NCBI RefSeq assembly: GCF_001625365.1
Contig: NZ_LJJF01000001.1
Location: forward strand, 62,001-126,000
DNA length: 64,000 nucleotides
Direction: 5' to 3'
Origin: Streptomyces sp. MJM8645
Lineage (GTDB): Bacteria > Actinomycetota > Actinomycetes > Streptomycetales > Streptomycetaceae
Both the position numbers and the translations under genes were made by a program. Each line of letters opens with the position of its first letter. Within the stretch, counting starts at the first letter, position 1. Positions 26,401-33,059 of this stretch are shown here, one piece after another. Under the pieces are notes generated by a model. It worked only from the letters and a program-made list of their open reading frames with translations. It was not told where the DNA came from and made no database searches.

Positions 26401-27093
26401 GCCGTCGGCCTGGCCGCCGCGCTCGCCGCGAGCGGGCGCCGGGACGCCGCCCAGGGCCTGCTGGCGGCCGTCCACACCGCGCGCCGGACCCTGATGGGCC
26501 CCGGCCATCCGCTGGCGGTGGAGAGCCGGACGGCCCTGGCCCGACTCGACGGCGGCGCAGCCGAGTCGTCGACCCGACTCGACGGCGGCGGGCCGCAGTC
26601 GCTGCCCGCCGCACCCGTCCGCGCGGAGCTCGGCCCGGAACCGTCCGAACCGGCCGCGCTGATCCGGCGCTCGCGCGGGTCGCGGCACCGCCCCCCGGCG
26701 CCCGCGCCGGCCAGGACGGCCTGGCGGCCCCGGCTCACCCTGCTCGACGAGCCGGCGGTGGGGGCCGCCGTGCACCTGGAACTGCGGCTGGAACCCGAGG
26801 TGCCGCAGAGCGACCCCGGCGCGCTGCCGGGCCTGCGCCTGGTGGCCGTCACCGCCTCGGACGCCGTGCTCGATCCGCCCGTCGCCGACTACAGCCCCGC
26901 CGGGGAGCCCGTCCGCTTCGCGCTGACCCCGTCCGTGCCGGGGCCGCACACCGTCCGGATCACCGTCTACGACCGGGGGCACGGCGCCGTGCTCCAGGAC
27001 CTGTGCGCCGTCGTCGACGTCCCGCCCGACCCGCAGGCCCCCGCCATCGCCCAAGCCATCACCGTCGCCGACATCGCCCAGGACGAGGAGTAA
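20437..27093 (+). CDS. Giant NB-ARC (STAND) ATPase with long TPR array
   Basis: A 2218-residue protein. The NB-ARC module has a P-loop LHGLGGVGKTTVALHYAY (about 102-119), Walker B WLLVYDNAE (about 178-186), VTSRR, and GHLPLALAQAGAYV (the GLPL element, about 258-271), then a winged-helix region (about 300-400). From Leu480 there are about 31 regular 42-residue TPRs of the kinesin-light-chain type, each with G(A/P)DHPDTL, then about four degenerate ones. The C-terminus (about 2070-2190) is a beta-rich domain. STAND proteins oligomerise on ligand binding. The CHAT gene begins 4 bp after the stop, so this is the likely sensor or scaffold for that protease. GTG 20437 or ATG 20443 could start it. 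Confidence 0.92.
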   Translation: MLMSRTTHVRPEGGLPDHEAFDQRRRPVSPATAGNPHAEQRAAVLPPEAARAALTVEASAPAPNLPPRAADRLVGRDGALRAIAEALSDGDGSGLVTQATTLHGLGGVGKTTVALHYAYAEATHYRLIWWITAESEEQLAEAFADLAVHLHPTWALTAPPGQQVEWALAWLRAHDRWLLVYDNAEDPVHLTPYLGRLLGRGHQLVTSRRAGGWHPGIRPVRIDVLDAPEATRLLCGAAYPGARAEQAEVLALADELGHLPLALAQAGAYVQQTGTTFAAYRELLRTSSPAGPDAGSGTGTGSDTGSGAVATVSRLWHTTLRTVQATTPFAVELLRTLAWYAPEALPREALTPFGARRPAEVDSALRLLADYNLITLGDTVTVHRLLQGVLRRSDGARPLRRRAEQQLAEAAARLWPTAGPRLRRALLPHIRELAAGGPSEQPTPQTVALYRLAAGELTDRAQRVFAIPLVTAMADGQTRLLGADHPDTLATRGRLAELHARAGDPARAVALCRAVVADRTRLQGHDHPATLADRSTLAHAYRKAGEHRCAVEEFRAVVADRARVLGADSRETLTSRAGLAYALQVAGQHQAAVAEFERLLADAGRVLDDPDHPDILAHRNGLAYAQLTAGQHRLAITLYEQAVADRARVLGADHPDTLTSRDWLAAAHVVAGDHRAAVAGYEALVADHVRVQGPDHPQTLFARGRLATAYCEAGHPASAVARFTDLVRDYTRVLGPDHPHTLDVRSGLAHVHREAGQLRTAVDEHRALVRSRSRVQGPDHPDALEERSNLAYALRVAGRTDHELAEFEGLVAHRARIQGPDHPDTLDERSNLTRTLLLAGRPRAALAECRRLLADRERVHGPDHHETFEARLSLARALGDAGDHRQAAELCDRLVADRLRVLGADHPAVLHTRGWQAWLHGAAEHHRQAVELRTRLVADYDRVHGPDHPQTLNARTGLAYALQCAGRIREALAERERVLADLTLALGAGHPTTLSARLQLARTHDESGDHPRAVELYAELVADCVLLYGEEHPRTLSARWWLASAHGDAGEHRRAADLYEALAADRARLQGPDHPETLNTRWWHADSCREAGDHRQAVTLSEALVADHARVHGPEHPDTLGARLALAQALTAAGRHRRALELHQELVADRARLQGPDHPDTLNARWWLAHDCQRAGDHRRAVELYDALAADRSRILGADHPQTLTARWWQANGHQRAGHHRRAVELFDALVADDTRIRGADHTETLATRAGLAWATSAAKDHRRAIARYEALTADRTRIHGADHPLVLDARGSLAWAHGEAGEHRRAAELHSALVADRTRLQGPDHPETLDTRRSQAAGHREVGELDRALELYEALVADLARVLGADHPTTLDTRLSLARTCRDAAEHDRSVGLFRAVVADYERVLGPDHPDTLDARLGLARSVVAAGDHPAAAELYTALLADQERAQGPDHPDTLTTRWWQAAAHRDADDQRRAAEAFGAVAADRARVLGADHPDTLNARWWQASSYRAGYDLQRALDLAAPLVADTERVLGPDHPDTLGTRFLLAWTYRSGGDHRPATELDEALLRDRIRLQGPDHPGTLACRGSLAQDRRLAGLLHQAEAEREALAADRARIHGPDHPDTLHQLSQLAETVLATGELDRATALFTELIAHRSRVQGADHPDTLGERSSLASTHARAGRQRQEIVERVMLLADHERVHGQDHPDALTARADLAHAHRRRWEHDRADALYRALLADRTRILGAEHPDAPDALDSLDDRDSIALNLVEAGRYAEGADCYREVLAAVESALGPEHLLAHAVRYGLAQALVLAGDHAGAIAELSPLTPDWTRPAGPALPGLVRSGCVLALARHLNGEHDAAVRLAATLAACADDALGSTDDATLTAREAHALLLACGPRPLRAVVRLEELAEECAASHGPRNSLTLSIRQSLAHARLRAGDAVGAVRVYEGIVADRIPAGALLTGHRQADDVAVSLGTLRPGLLPVFPTLAVGLAAALAASGRRDAAQGLLAAVHTARRTLMGPGHPLAVESRTALARLDGGAAESSTRLDGGGPQSLPAAPVRAELGPEPSEPAALIRRSRGSRHRPPAPAPARTAWRPRLTLLDEPAVGAAVHLELRLEPEVPQSDPGALPGLRLVAVTASDAVLDPPVADYSPAGEPVRFALTPSVPGPHTVRITVYDRGHGAVLQDLCAVVDVPPDPQAPAIAQAITVADIAQDEE
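21874..25800 (+). repeat. 126-bp tandem coding repeats (about 31 TPR units)
   Basis: Each 126-bp unit encodes 42 residues and contains a near-constant GGCCCGGACCACCCGGACACC-like core. By eye I count 31 recognisable units from 21874, with degenerate ones further downstream to about 26530. Strong similarity between neighbours means unequal crossover could change copy number between strains. The array is part of the NB-ARC gene and is not a CRISPR array. Confidence 0.85.
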
Positions 27094-27097
27094 TCGC

Positions 27098-28354
27098 GTG
27101 GCCCGGGACCTCCTCGTCGAGATCCGCCAGAACCCCTCCGCCGACTTCACCCGGCTCCCCCGGCAGCAGGCGCCGGACGCCCCGCAGGCCAAGGAGCCGG
27201 CCCCGCTGGACCTCGTGGTCTCGCTGCGCCGCCACCGTGACGACCTGTTCGTCTCCGCCTTCCGGCCCGGCGAGCGCACGCCCTGGTCCCGCCCCCACCG
27301 CGCGGAGCTGAAGGTGTCCGCCCCCGCCCTGCTCGCCCGGGCCTCCCGGCTGCGGACCGTCTGGCGCGACCGCCTGGTCCAGTACGACCCGGAGCCGATC
27401 GGCGGCTACCCCTTCGCCCAGGCCGTCGACTTCAACCGGCTGGCCGGCGTCGCCGAGCGGCAGGTCGCCGAACTGGCCGAGGAGGGACGGTACTTCCTGG
27501 AGGTGATGCTCGACGGTCCGGAGCGCGAGCTCACCGTCTTCCGCGAGTACCTCACCCGGACGCTCACCGAGCACGGCTCGCTGCGGATCAGCTTCGACTC
27601 CGACCTCCACCTGCCCTGGCCGATGCTCGCCGTCGACGGCGGCCACGCCGACCCGTGGGCGGACTTCCTCGGCCACCGCCACCAGGTCGAGCAGACCGGC
27701 GCCGGCTACCCGCCGATCCAGCCGCCGTACCCGGCCCGCACCAGGCCCGTCACCAGCCTCAACACCGACGACCAGCTCACCGACGTCGGCCGGGCCCCCG
27801 AGGTCCGCAAGCTGCTGGAGGACCGCTCCCAGCTGACCGTGCGCACCGAGTCCGAGCCGCTGCTCAAGGCGCTGTCCTCCGCCGTGCTGGACGAGGACGT
27901 CATGTACTTCTGGTGCCACGGCCAGTTCGTCGCCGGCGACTCCCCGTACGAGCAGCTCGCCGTCCGGCTCTCCGACGACCGCCAGATCGACGCCGACCTG
28001 GTGCGCCGCCACCGCCGCCGGCACGCCGAGGCGCCGGACGCCATGTTCCGGCCGTTCGTGCTGCTGAACGCCTGCCACACCGGGCAGTCCACGGCCGCCG
28101 AACTGGAGCACCTCGGCCGGGCGCTGGTCGACCTCGGCGCCAACGGCGTGCTCGGCCCGCAGATCGAGATCCCGCAGGTCTTCGCCGCCGAGTACGCCTT
28201 CGCCTTCCTCGACCTCTACCTGACCGGGGAGTTCACGGCGGGCGAGATCACCCAGCAGCTGGTCCGGCGGTTCGCCCGCGAGTACCGCAACCCGCTGGCG
28301 CTCACCTACTCCCTGCACTGCGGCCTCGACAGCATCCTGGAGCTGACCCCGTGA
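27098..28354 (+). CDS. CHAT-domain (caspase-like) protease
   Basis: A 418-residue protein. The C-terminal CHAT domain has its catalytic pair: His274 in FWCHGQF and Cys326 in VLLNACHTGQS, the usual spacing for this clan CD peptidase group. ANGVLGPQIEIPQVFAAEYA follows as in other CHAT proteins. The N-terminal 180 residues are not recognised and may bind the partner. CHAT proteases such as those in Craspase and in gasdermin operons cleave specific effectors after activation. The GTG at 27098 is 4 bp after the NB-ARC stop, and its own stop overlaps the hydrolase start, so the three are one translationally coupled operon. Confidence 0.9.
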   Translation: MARDLLVEIRQNPSADFTRLPRQQAPDAPQAKEPAPLDLVVSLRRHRDDLFVSAFRPGERTPWSRPHRAELKVSAPALLARASRLRTVWRDRLVQYDPEPIGGYPFAQAVDFNRLAGVAERQVAELAEEGRYFLEVMLDGPERELTVFREYLTRTLTEHGSLRISFDSDLHLPWPMLAVDGGHADPWADFLGHRHQVEQTGAGYPPIQPPYPARTRPVTSLNTDDQLTDVGRAPEVRKLLEDRSQLTVRTESEPLLKALSSAVLDEDVMYFWCHGQFVAGDSPYEQLAVRLSDDRQIDADLVRRHRRRHAEAPDAMFRPFVLLNACHTGQSTAAELEHLGRALVDLGANGVLGPQIEIPQVFAAEYAFAFLDLYLTGEFTAGEITQQLVRRFAREYRNPLALTYSLHCGLDSILELTP

Positions 28355-29379
28355 CGGCGCCCACGCCCATCGCCACCGCCACCGTCGACCTGGACGAGGA
28401 GGGCCGGCTGCTCGTCCCCGGCACCCGCACGCCGGTGCCCGAGGCCCGGATCGCCCAACACCTCGCCCGGCACCTGCGCATCCCCCCGCGGGCGACCGAC
28501 GTCTACGTCTACGTCCACGGCTGGCAGACCAGCCCCGCCGCCGCCGACCGCTCGGCCGCCGCCCTGCTCACCGAGGCCGCCGCCCTGCACCGGTCCGCGC
28601 CGACCGCCTACCCCGGGCTGACCAGGGGGTTCCGCCCGTGGTGCGTGGTGGTGCGCTGGCCGTCCTCCAGCCTGCCGTCGCCCTCCGGCTACCGCCGGAT
28701 CCGGGCCCGGGCGCACGCCATGAGCGCCCAGGGGCAGGCCGGGCGCGTCCTGGGCCACCTGCTCGGCTACCTGGACGCCGACCGCGGCGACCCGGCCTCG
28801 CCCCGCGTCCTGGCCAACCGCAACGGCCAGTACCTGCACCTGGTCGGCCACTCCTTCGGCGGCCGCTTCCTCTGCGAGGCCGTCCAGTACGCGGCCGACC
28901 GGCCCGCCGGGCCGCCGGTGCTGGGCTGGAGCCGGCCGGGCGACCCCACCCGGCCGTTCACCGTCGACAGCGCGCTGGTCTTCCAGATGGCCGCGCCCCG
29001 CGACGCCTTCACCCACCTCTTCCCCCGGCTGTTCCTCGGCCCCGGCCGCCCCGGCGCCCCGCTGCGCGGCCCGCTGGTGCTCACCCACTCCCGCTGGGAC
29101 CGCGCCACCGGCTTCTGGCACCTGCGCGCCGAGGGCCGCCCGGGCATCGGCCACTCCGGCACCGGCGTCGCCCCCGTCCCCCAGTTCAGCACCCGGCTGC
29201 GCCCCACCGCCTCCCCGTACCCGCGCACCGAGTTGGACCACCCGATCGTCAACATCGACGCCGCCCGGGTCTACCGCGGCGGCCTGGCCACCCGCCTCAA
29301 CCCGGCGGGCGCCCACTCCGACTTCCACCACCCCGAATCCGCCCACCTGCTGCTCAGCCTCGCCGCCCACTCCCGCTGA
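28351..29379 (+). CDS. Alpha/beta hydrolase coupled to the CHAT protease
   Basis: A 342-residue protein starting at a GTG that overlaps the CHAT stop (GTGA). An early VYVYVHGWQTSPAAAD gives the oxyanion region and LHLVGHSFGGRFL the nucleophile elbow (Ser168). HSRWD and a C-terminal HSDFHHPESAH could supply the acid and His. This resembles lipase/esterase-type hydrolases. There is no signal peptide, so it should be cytosolic. Strict coupling to an NB-ARC/CHAT pair suggests it is either the effector (for example a lipid- or metabolite-degrading enzyme) or a substrate cleaved by the protease. Its target is unknown. The operon ends here, before the convergent thiopeptide genes. Confidence 0.85.
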   Translation: MTAPTPIATATVDLDEEGRLLVPGTRTPVPEARIAQHLARHLRIPPRATDVYVYVHGWQTSPAAADRSAAALLTEAAALHRSAPTAYPGLTRGFRPWCVVVRWPSSSLPSPSGYRRIRARAHAMSAQGQAGRVLGHLLGYLDADRGDPASPRVLANRNGQYLHLVGHSFGGRFLCEAVQYAADRPAGPPVLGWSRPGDPTRPFTVDSALVFQMAAPRDAFTHLFPRLFLGPGRPGAPLRGPLVLTHSRWDRATGFWHLRAEGRPGIGHSGTGVAPVPQFSTRLRPTASPYPRTELDHPIVNIDAARVYRGGLATRLNPAGAHSDFHHPESAHLLLSLAAHSR

Positions 29380-29422
29380 CCGCCCGGGCGCCCGAGGCCG
29401 CCCGCTGATCCGACCCGAGGTA

Positions 29423-31126
29423 TCAGATCCGCCCCAGCGGCAGCAGGTACTGCACGGGCTCGTCCAGGTCGTCCAGGCCGAGGAGTTCGTGGGCGAGGTC
29501 GTCGTGGACCCCGCCGAGGGGAATCGTGCCGAGGCCGAAGGCCGTGGCGGCGAGCAGCAGGTTCTGGGTCAGGTGGCCGGCCTCCAGCAGGCCCAGGCGC
29601 AGCGCCCGCAGGCCGTAGCGGCTGCGCAGCAGGGCGAGGTCGACGTAGACCGCGAGGACCGCGGGGGCCTCGTCGATGCCGACGGCGTCCGGATCCGCGG
29701 CCGGGCGGGAGAGGTAGGAGGAGAGGGCCTTGAGGTCGTCGAGGGCGGGGGCCGGGCCGATCGGGCGCAGCACGCGGCGCTCCGGCAGGCACTGGTAGGT
29801 GCCGGCGGGCAGGCCGTCCACGGCGAGGGCGAGCAGGCGCAGACGGACGCTGTACAGCGCACCCGCGCTCGGGTACGGGCGGTGGCCGTGGGCGGGGGCG
29901 GTGCCGTCGGCGATCGGCCGGCGCGGTTCCGGGCCCGGTGCGCACGCGGACCAGAGCACCCCGCCGAGGGTGGCGGTGGTGAGCGGGCCGGTCAGCGGGC
30001 CGCGGGCGGAGCGACGGGTGCGCAGGGCGTCGGCGAGGGTGAGCTCCGGCAGGGGCTCGGCGGGCAGCCGGACGTCGTCGGGCTGTTCCCGCGGGGCCGG
30101 GCGGGGCGCCAGGTCGCGCAGCGCGGTGTCCTCGCTGCGGCCGATCTGGAACTTGCTGCGCTCCAGGTACTGGTAGTCGGGGGCGTGCCGGTCGGCGGGG
30201 AAGAAGGCGAACGGCCGGTCGGTCTCCAGCAGCGTGCGGGCGGCGAGCCGGCAGACCGCGCGCTCCTCGTCGGGACCGACGCCGAGGCGGTTGAACAGCA
30301 TGTGCAGCTGGGAGGCCCAGGCCCAGGACAGCCGCTCGGCGGCCTCGGGCGGCGAGGCCGCGCGCATCCGGTCGGCCGCGGCCGCCACCTGCCCGGCCCA
30401 GTCGGTCAGCCAAGGTGCGGCGGCGCCGGTGTCGAGTGCCTCGCGCAGGGCCCGGGCACGCCGGGCCAGCGCGTCCCGCTGCCGGGCGAACACCGTGTTG
30501 ACCCTGGTGTGGACGGCCGCGCCGGGCAGCGGCCGGTACTCGGTGACCCAGCGCCAGGAGGCGGCGTGGCGGCGCAGCCAGCGGGCGGCGGAGAGGTCGT
30601 CGAGGCCGAGCGCGTGGGCGGTGGTGTGGGCGAGGTCGAGGGCGAGCGGCAGGCGGGCGGCGGTTGCGGAGGCGGCCCGCAGGGCACGGACGGCCGTGCG
30701 GGAGGAGTGGCCGAAGAGGTCCTCGGCGATCGGCAGCAGGGCCGGGCCGCCGTAGCGTTCGGTCTCGGGCTGGTAGGGCACCGCCGTCACCTCGCCGTGG
30801 CGGGGCGCCCAGGGGCCGGTGGGCGGGGTGCGGCGGGCGGCGAGGCGGGCGAGGTCGGCGGCGAGTCCTTCGGCCTGCTCCGGCGCGCCCGGGCCGTAGA
30901 AGCGGATCCGCAGGTGGGGGCCGCCCTCGCCGTAGCGGATGAAGAACCAGTCGGCGTCCGGGTCCGTCGTCAGCCCGTCCATCAGGGGGGCGAGGTCGTC
31001 GGTGACGAAGGCGTCGGCGTCCCGGGCGGTCAGGGGAAGCGCGAGGTGCAGGCTCTGCCAGTGGGTGGTCGGCCGGTGGTGGGTGGTCGGCCGGTGGTGG
31101 GTGGTCGGCCGGTGGTGGGTGGTCAT
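29423..31126 (-). CDS. LazF-like fusion: thiopeptide glutamate-elimination domain plus SagB-type azoline dehydrogenase
   Basis: A 567-residue fusion. Residues about 20-290 are a Lant_dehydr_C elimination domain (WQSLHLALPL, WFFIRYGEGGPHLRIRF, then FNRLGVGPDEERAVCRLAARTL). Residues about 320-567 are an FMN nitroreductase-type dehydrogenase (RRSARGPLT, HRPYPSAGALYSVRL, LEAGHLTQNLLLAATAFGLG). In lactazole biosynthesis LazF has exactly this fusion: one half eliminates glutamate from glutamylated Ser to give dehydroalanine, the other oxidises azolines to azoles. The N-terminus has a repeated TTHHRP motif from a DNA tandem repeat, so translation may start after it. It is the last gene of the thiopeptide operon. 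Confidence 0.92.
   Translation of the reverse strand: MTTHHRPTTHHRPTTHHRPTTHWQSLHLALPLTARDADAFVTDDLAPLMDGLTTDPDADWFFIRYGEGGPHLRIRFYGPGAPEQAEGLAADLARLAARRTPPTGPWAPRHGEVTAVPYQPETERYGGPALLPIAEDLFGHSSRTAVRALRAASATAARLPLALDLAHTTAHALGLDDLSAARWLRRHAASWRWVTEYRPLPGAAVHTRVNTVFARQRDALARRARALREALDTGAAAPWLTDWAGQVAAAADRMRAASPPEAAERLSWAWASQLHMLFNRLGVGPDEERAVCRLAARTLLETDRPFAFFPADRHAPDYQYLERSKFQIGRSEDTALRDLAPRPAPREQPDDVRLPAEPLPELTLADALRTRRSARGPLTGPLTTATLGGVLWSACAPGPEPRRPIADGTAPAHGHRPYPSAGALYSVRLRLLALAVDGLPAGTYQCLPERRVLRPIGPAPALDDLKALSSYLSRPAADPDAVGIDEAPAVLAVYVDLALLRSRYGLRALRLGLLEAGHLTQNLLLAATAFGLGTIPLGGVHDDLAHELLGLDDLDEPVQYLLPLGRI
31063..31116. repeat. Three tandem 18-bp repeats at the 5' end of the LazF-like gene
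   Basis: Three exact copies of GGGTGGTCGGCCGGTGGT, plus a partial fourth, encode a threefold TTHHRP-type repeat at the protein N-terminus. The number of copies could vary by slippage. It may be a recent expansion with no functional role. Confidence 0.85.
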
Positions 31127-31154
31127 CGGGTCCTCGGGGAGGGGGTCGGGGCCG

Positions 31155-33059
31155 TCACGGGAACGGGTGCGGGTGGAGGGCCAGGTCGTCGTGGTGCAGC
31201 GGGCGGGGGCTGCGGCCGAGCCGGTGCGGGACGGCCAGCAGCCGGGGCAGGCCGCGGGTGCGGCGGTTGACGTGCCCGAAGGTCATCGGGAGGGTCCCGG
31301 GGATGACGACCTTGGCGCAGTGCAGGCCGAGCCGTTCGCGGACCCCGGGCTCGTCCTGGGTGACCACCACGACGTCGAGGCCCTCCTCGGCGAGCCGGGC
31401 CACCGTCCGCTCCAGCAGCAGGGTCAGGTCGGTGACCGGCTCGGGGGCGCCGGGCCAGCGTTCGGGCCAGGGCACCGGGGGCGGGCCGGCGAAGAGGAAG
31501 TCCAGGCGGGGCTGCGCCTCGGGCAGGGTGTTGAGGCCGACGTGGTCCTCCAGGCCGACCACCAGCTCGGGGCGTTCCAGCATCGGCCGCAGCCGGTTCG
31601 GGTCGCGCGGCCCGCCCGGGGTGGCCGGGCGGTGCGCCGCCTCCTGCACGTTGGTGACCACTTCGGCGACGGCCGAGCGGATCGCCGCCCGCGGGTCGTG
31701 GTGGGCGCCGGCCGCCAGGAAGGTGCGCGGGGCGTCCGGGTGGCTCCCCCGGTAGCGGCAGAGGGCGATCACGGCGGGAACGCCGAGGTCGTTGGTGGCG
31801 TCGAGCAGGGTGAGCCGGTAGCCGAGCAGGCGCGCGCGGTCGGCGAGGTCGGCGACGGCCGGGTCCTCGACGGGGACGGCGACGCCGGGCAGCGGGGTCC
31901 GCGCGTACCAGGCCATCAGGAAGGCGTCCCGCTCGGCGACCTCGAACAGCCCGTAGAGGGCGGCCTCCTGGGGGCTGTTGCCGAGCCCGCAGCCGTTCGA
32001 GGACTCGTAGACCACCCTGGGGCGGTCCCGGTCCGGGAGCTCCCAGTAGGCGACGTGCTCCGGCACGGCGAGCGGGCGCGCGTGGGTGAGGGACCAGCCG
32101 TGGACCCAGTCCAGCACGAGGTCGGGGGTGTACGGGACGGTGGCCCGGTTCGGGTGCCCGTGGTGCGCGGGATCGGGCAGCCCCAGCCGGACGGGGTCGA
32201 GGACGGCCTCGGGCCCCAGGTCGCGCGCGAGGTCGCCGTAGGAGCCCCGCAGGACGGTCCTGCGACCGAGCGGCCGCATGCCCGCGAAGCGCTCGACGCT
32301 CTCGAACAGCGCCACCCGCTCGCTGGACCGGAAGTCCACGGCCCGCCCGTAGCCGCCGTCGTCGAGCAGCCGGCCGTCGGTGACCCAGGCGGTGGTGAGG
32401 GCGAACGCCGAGTCCTCGGTGCGGAACAGGCGCCGGACCGGGCCGAACCGCTCGTCGTACAGCTCGGCACGCAGCCGGTCGTTGGCCCTGCCGTCGGTGC
32501 CCGTCAGGTCGTTCGCGCCGCGCAGCACGGCCGGATCGGGCAGCGGGCGGGGTGTCAGGGGCAGCCGGGCGGCGGCGGGCGAGTCGGCGGGCAGCGGGCG
32601 GCAGACCGGGCAGCCGCCGACGGGGCGGACCAGGTGGGTGGACCAGGTGGCGCGGTCGCCGTGGACGAGGTGGACGGTGGCGTGCGGCCCGGAGTCCGCC
32701 CGGTCGGCGGCGAGGTCGGCGGCGAGCGCGGCGACCGCCTCGGTGAAGGCCGGGGTGCCGGTGCCCGCGAGCGCCAGTGCGGGGCTGTGCCAGGGCACCC
32801 GGCCGCCCGCGGTGGCCAGGCGCTGGTACTCGGTGCAGCTCAGACAGGCCGACGCCCCCGGCTCCAGGACCGGCCCGACGACCGTCAGCGCGCCGTCCTC
32901 CCGTACCGGCACCAGTCGCACCGGGTGCTCCAGCGCGTGGCGGCTGAGTCGGGCGGCCAGGTCGAGGGTCCAGCTGGTGAGGTGGACGACGGCGGTGCCG
33001 CTCGTGGTCGCCAGCGCCCGCTCGGGGTCGAGGACCGGCAGGTCGGTGGCGGTGGTCAT
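31155..33059 (-). CDS. LazE-like YcaO cyclodehydratase
   Basis: A 634-residue protein. The N-terminal part carries two CxxC pairs (Cys72/75 in ACLSCTEY, Cys150/153 in GCPVC), the zinc tetracysteine expected for the E1-like/Ocin-ThiF portion of azoline-forming enzymes. The rest is a YcaO domain (GYGRAVDFRSSERVALFESVER; VYESSNGCGLGNSPQEAALYGLFEVAERDAF; SAVAEVVTNVQEAAH) ending in the Pro-rich HPHPFP terminus typical of active YcaO enzymes. It uses ATP to turn Cys and Ser of the core into thiazoline and oxazoline. It overlaps the LazD-like gene by ATGA and is 28 bp from the LazF-like gene. Confidence 0.92.
   Translation of the reverse strand: MTTATDLPVLDPERALATTSGTAVVHLTSWTLDLAARLSRHALEHPVRLVPVREDGALTVVGPVLEPGASACLSCTEYQRLATAGGRVPWHSPALALAGTGTPAFTEAVAALAADLAADRADSGPHATVHLVHGDRATWSTHLVRPVGGCPVCRPLPADSPAAARLPLTPRPLPDPAVLRGANDLTGTDGRANDRLRAELYDERFGPVRRLFRTEDSAFALTTAWVTDGRLLDDGGYGRAVDFRSSERVALFESVERFAGMRPLGRRTVLRGSYGDLARDLGPEAVLDPVRLGLPDPAHHGHPNRATVPYTPDLVLDWVHGWSLTHARPLAVPEHVAYWELPDRDRPRVVYESSNGCGLGNSPQEAALYGLFEVAERDAFLMAWYARTPLPGVAVPVEDPAVADLADRARLLGYRLTLLDATNDLGVPAVIALCRYRGSHPDAPRTFLAAGAHHDPRAAIRSAVAEVVTNVQEAAHRPATPGGPRDPNRLRPMLERPELVVGLEDHVGLNTLPEAQPRLDFLFAGPPPVPWPERWPGAPEPVTDLTLLLERTVARLAEEGLDVVVVTQDEPGVRERLGLHCAKVVIPGTLPMTFGHVNRRTRGLPRLLAVPHRLGRSPRPLHHDDLALHPHPFP

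Noticed and set aside
20521..27279. Very long open frames on the minus strand and in other plus frames across the NB-ARC/TPR gene (up to 1401 codons)
   Set aside because: They are shadows of the TPR repeat with high GC and lack of stops; the translations are Gly/Arg/Pro-rich or repeat-derived without domains.
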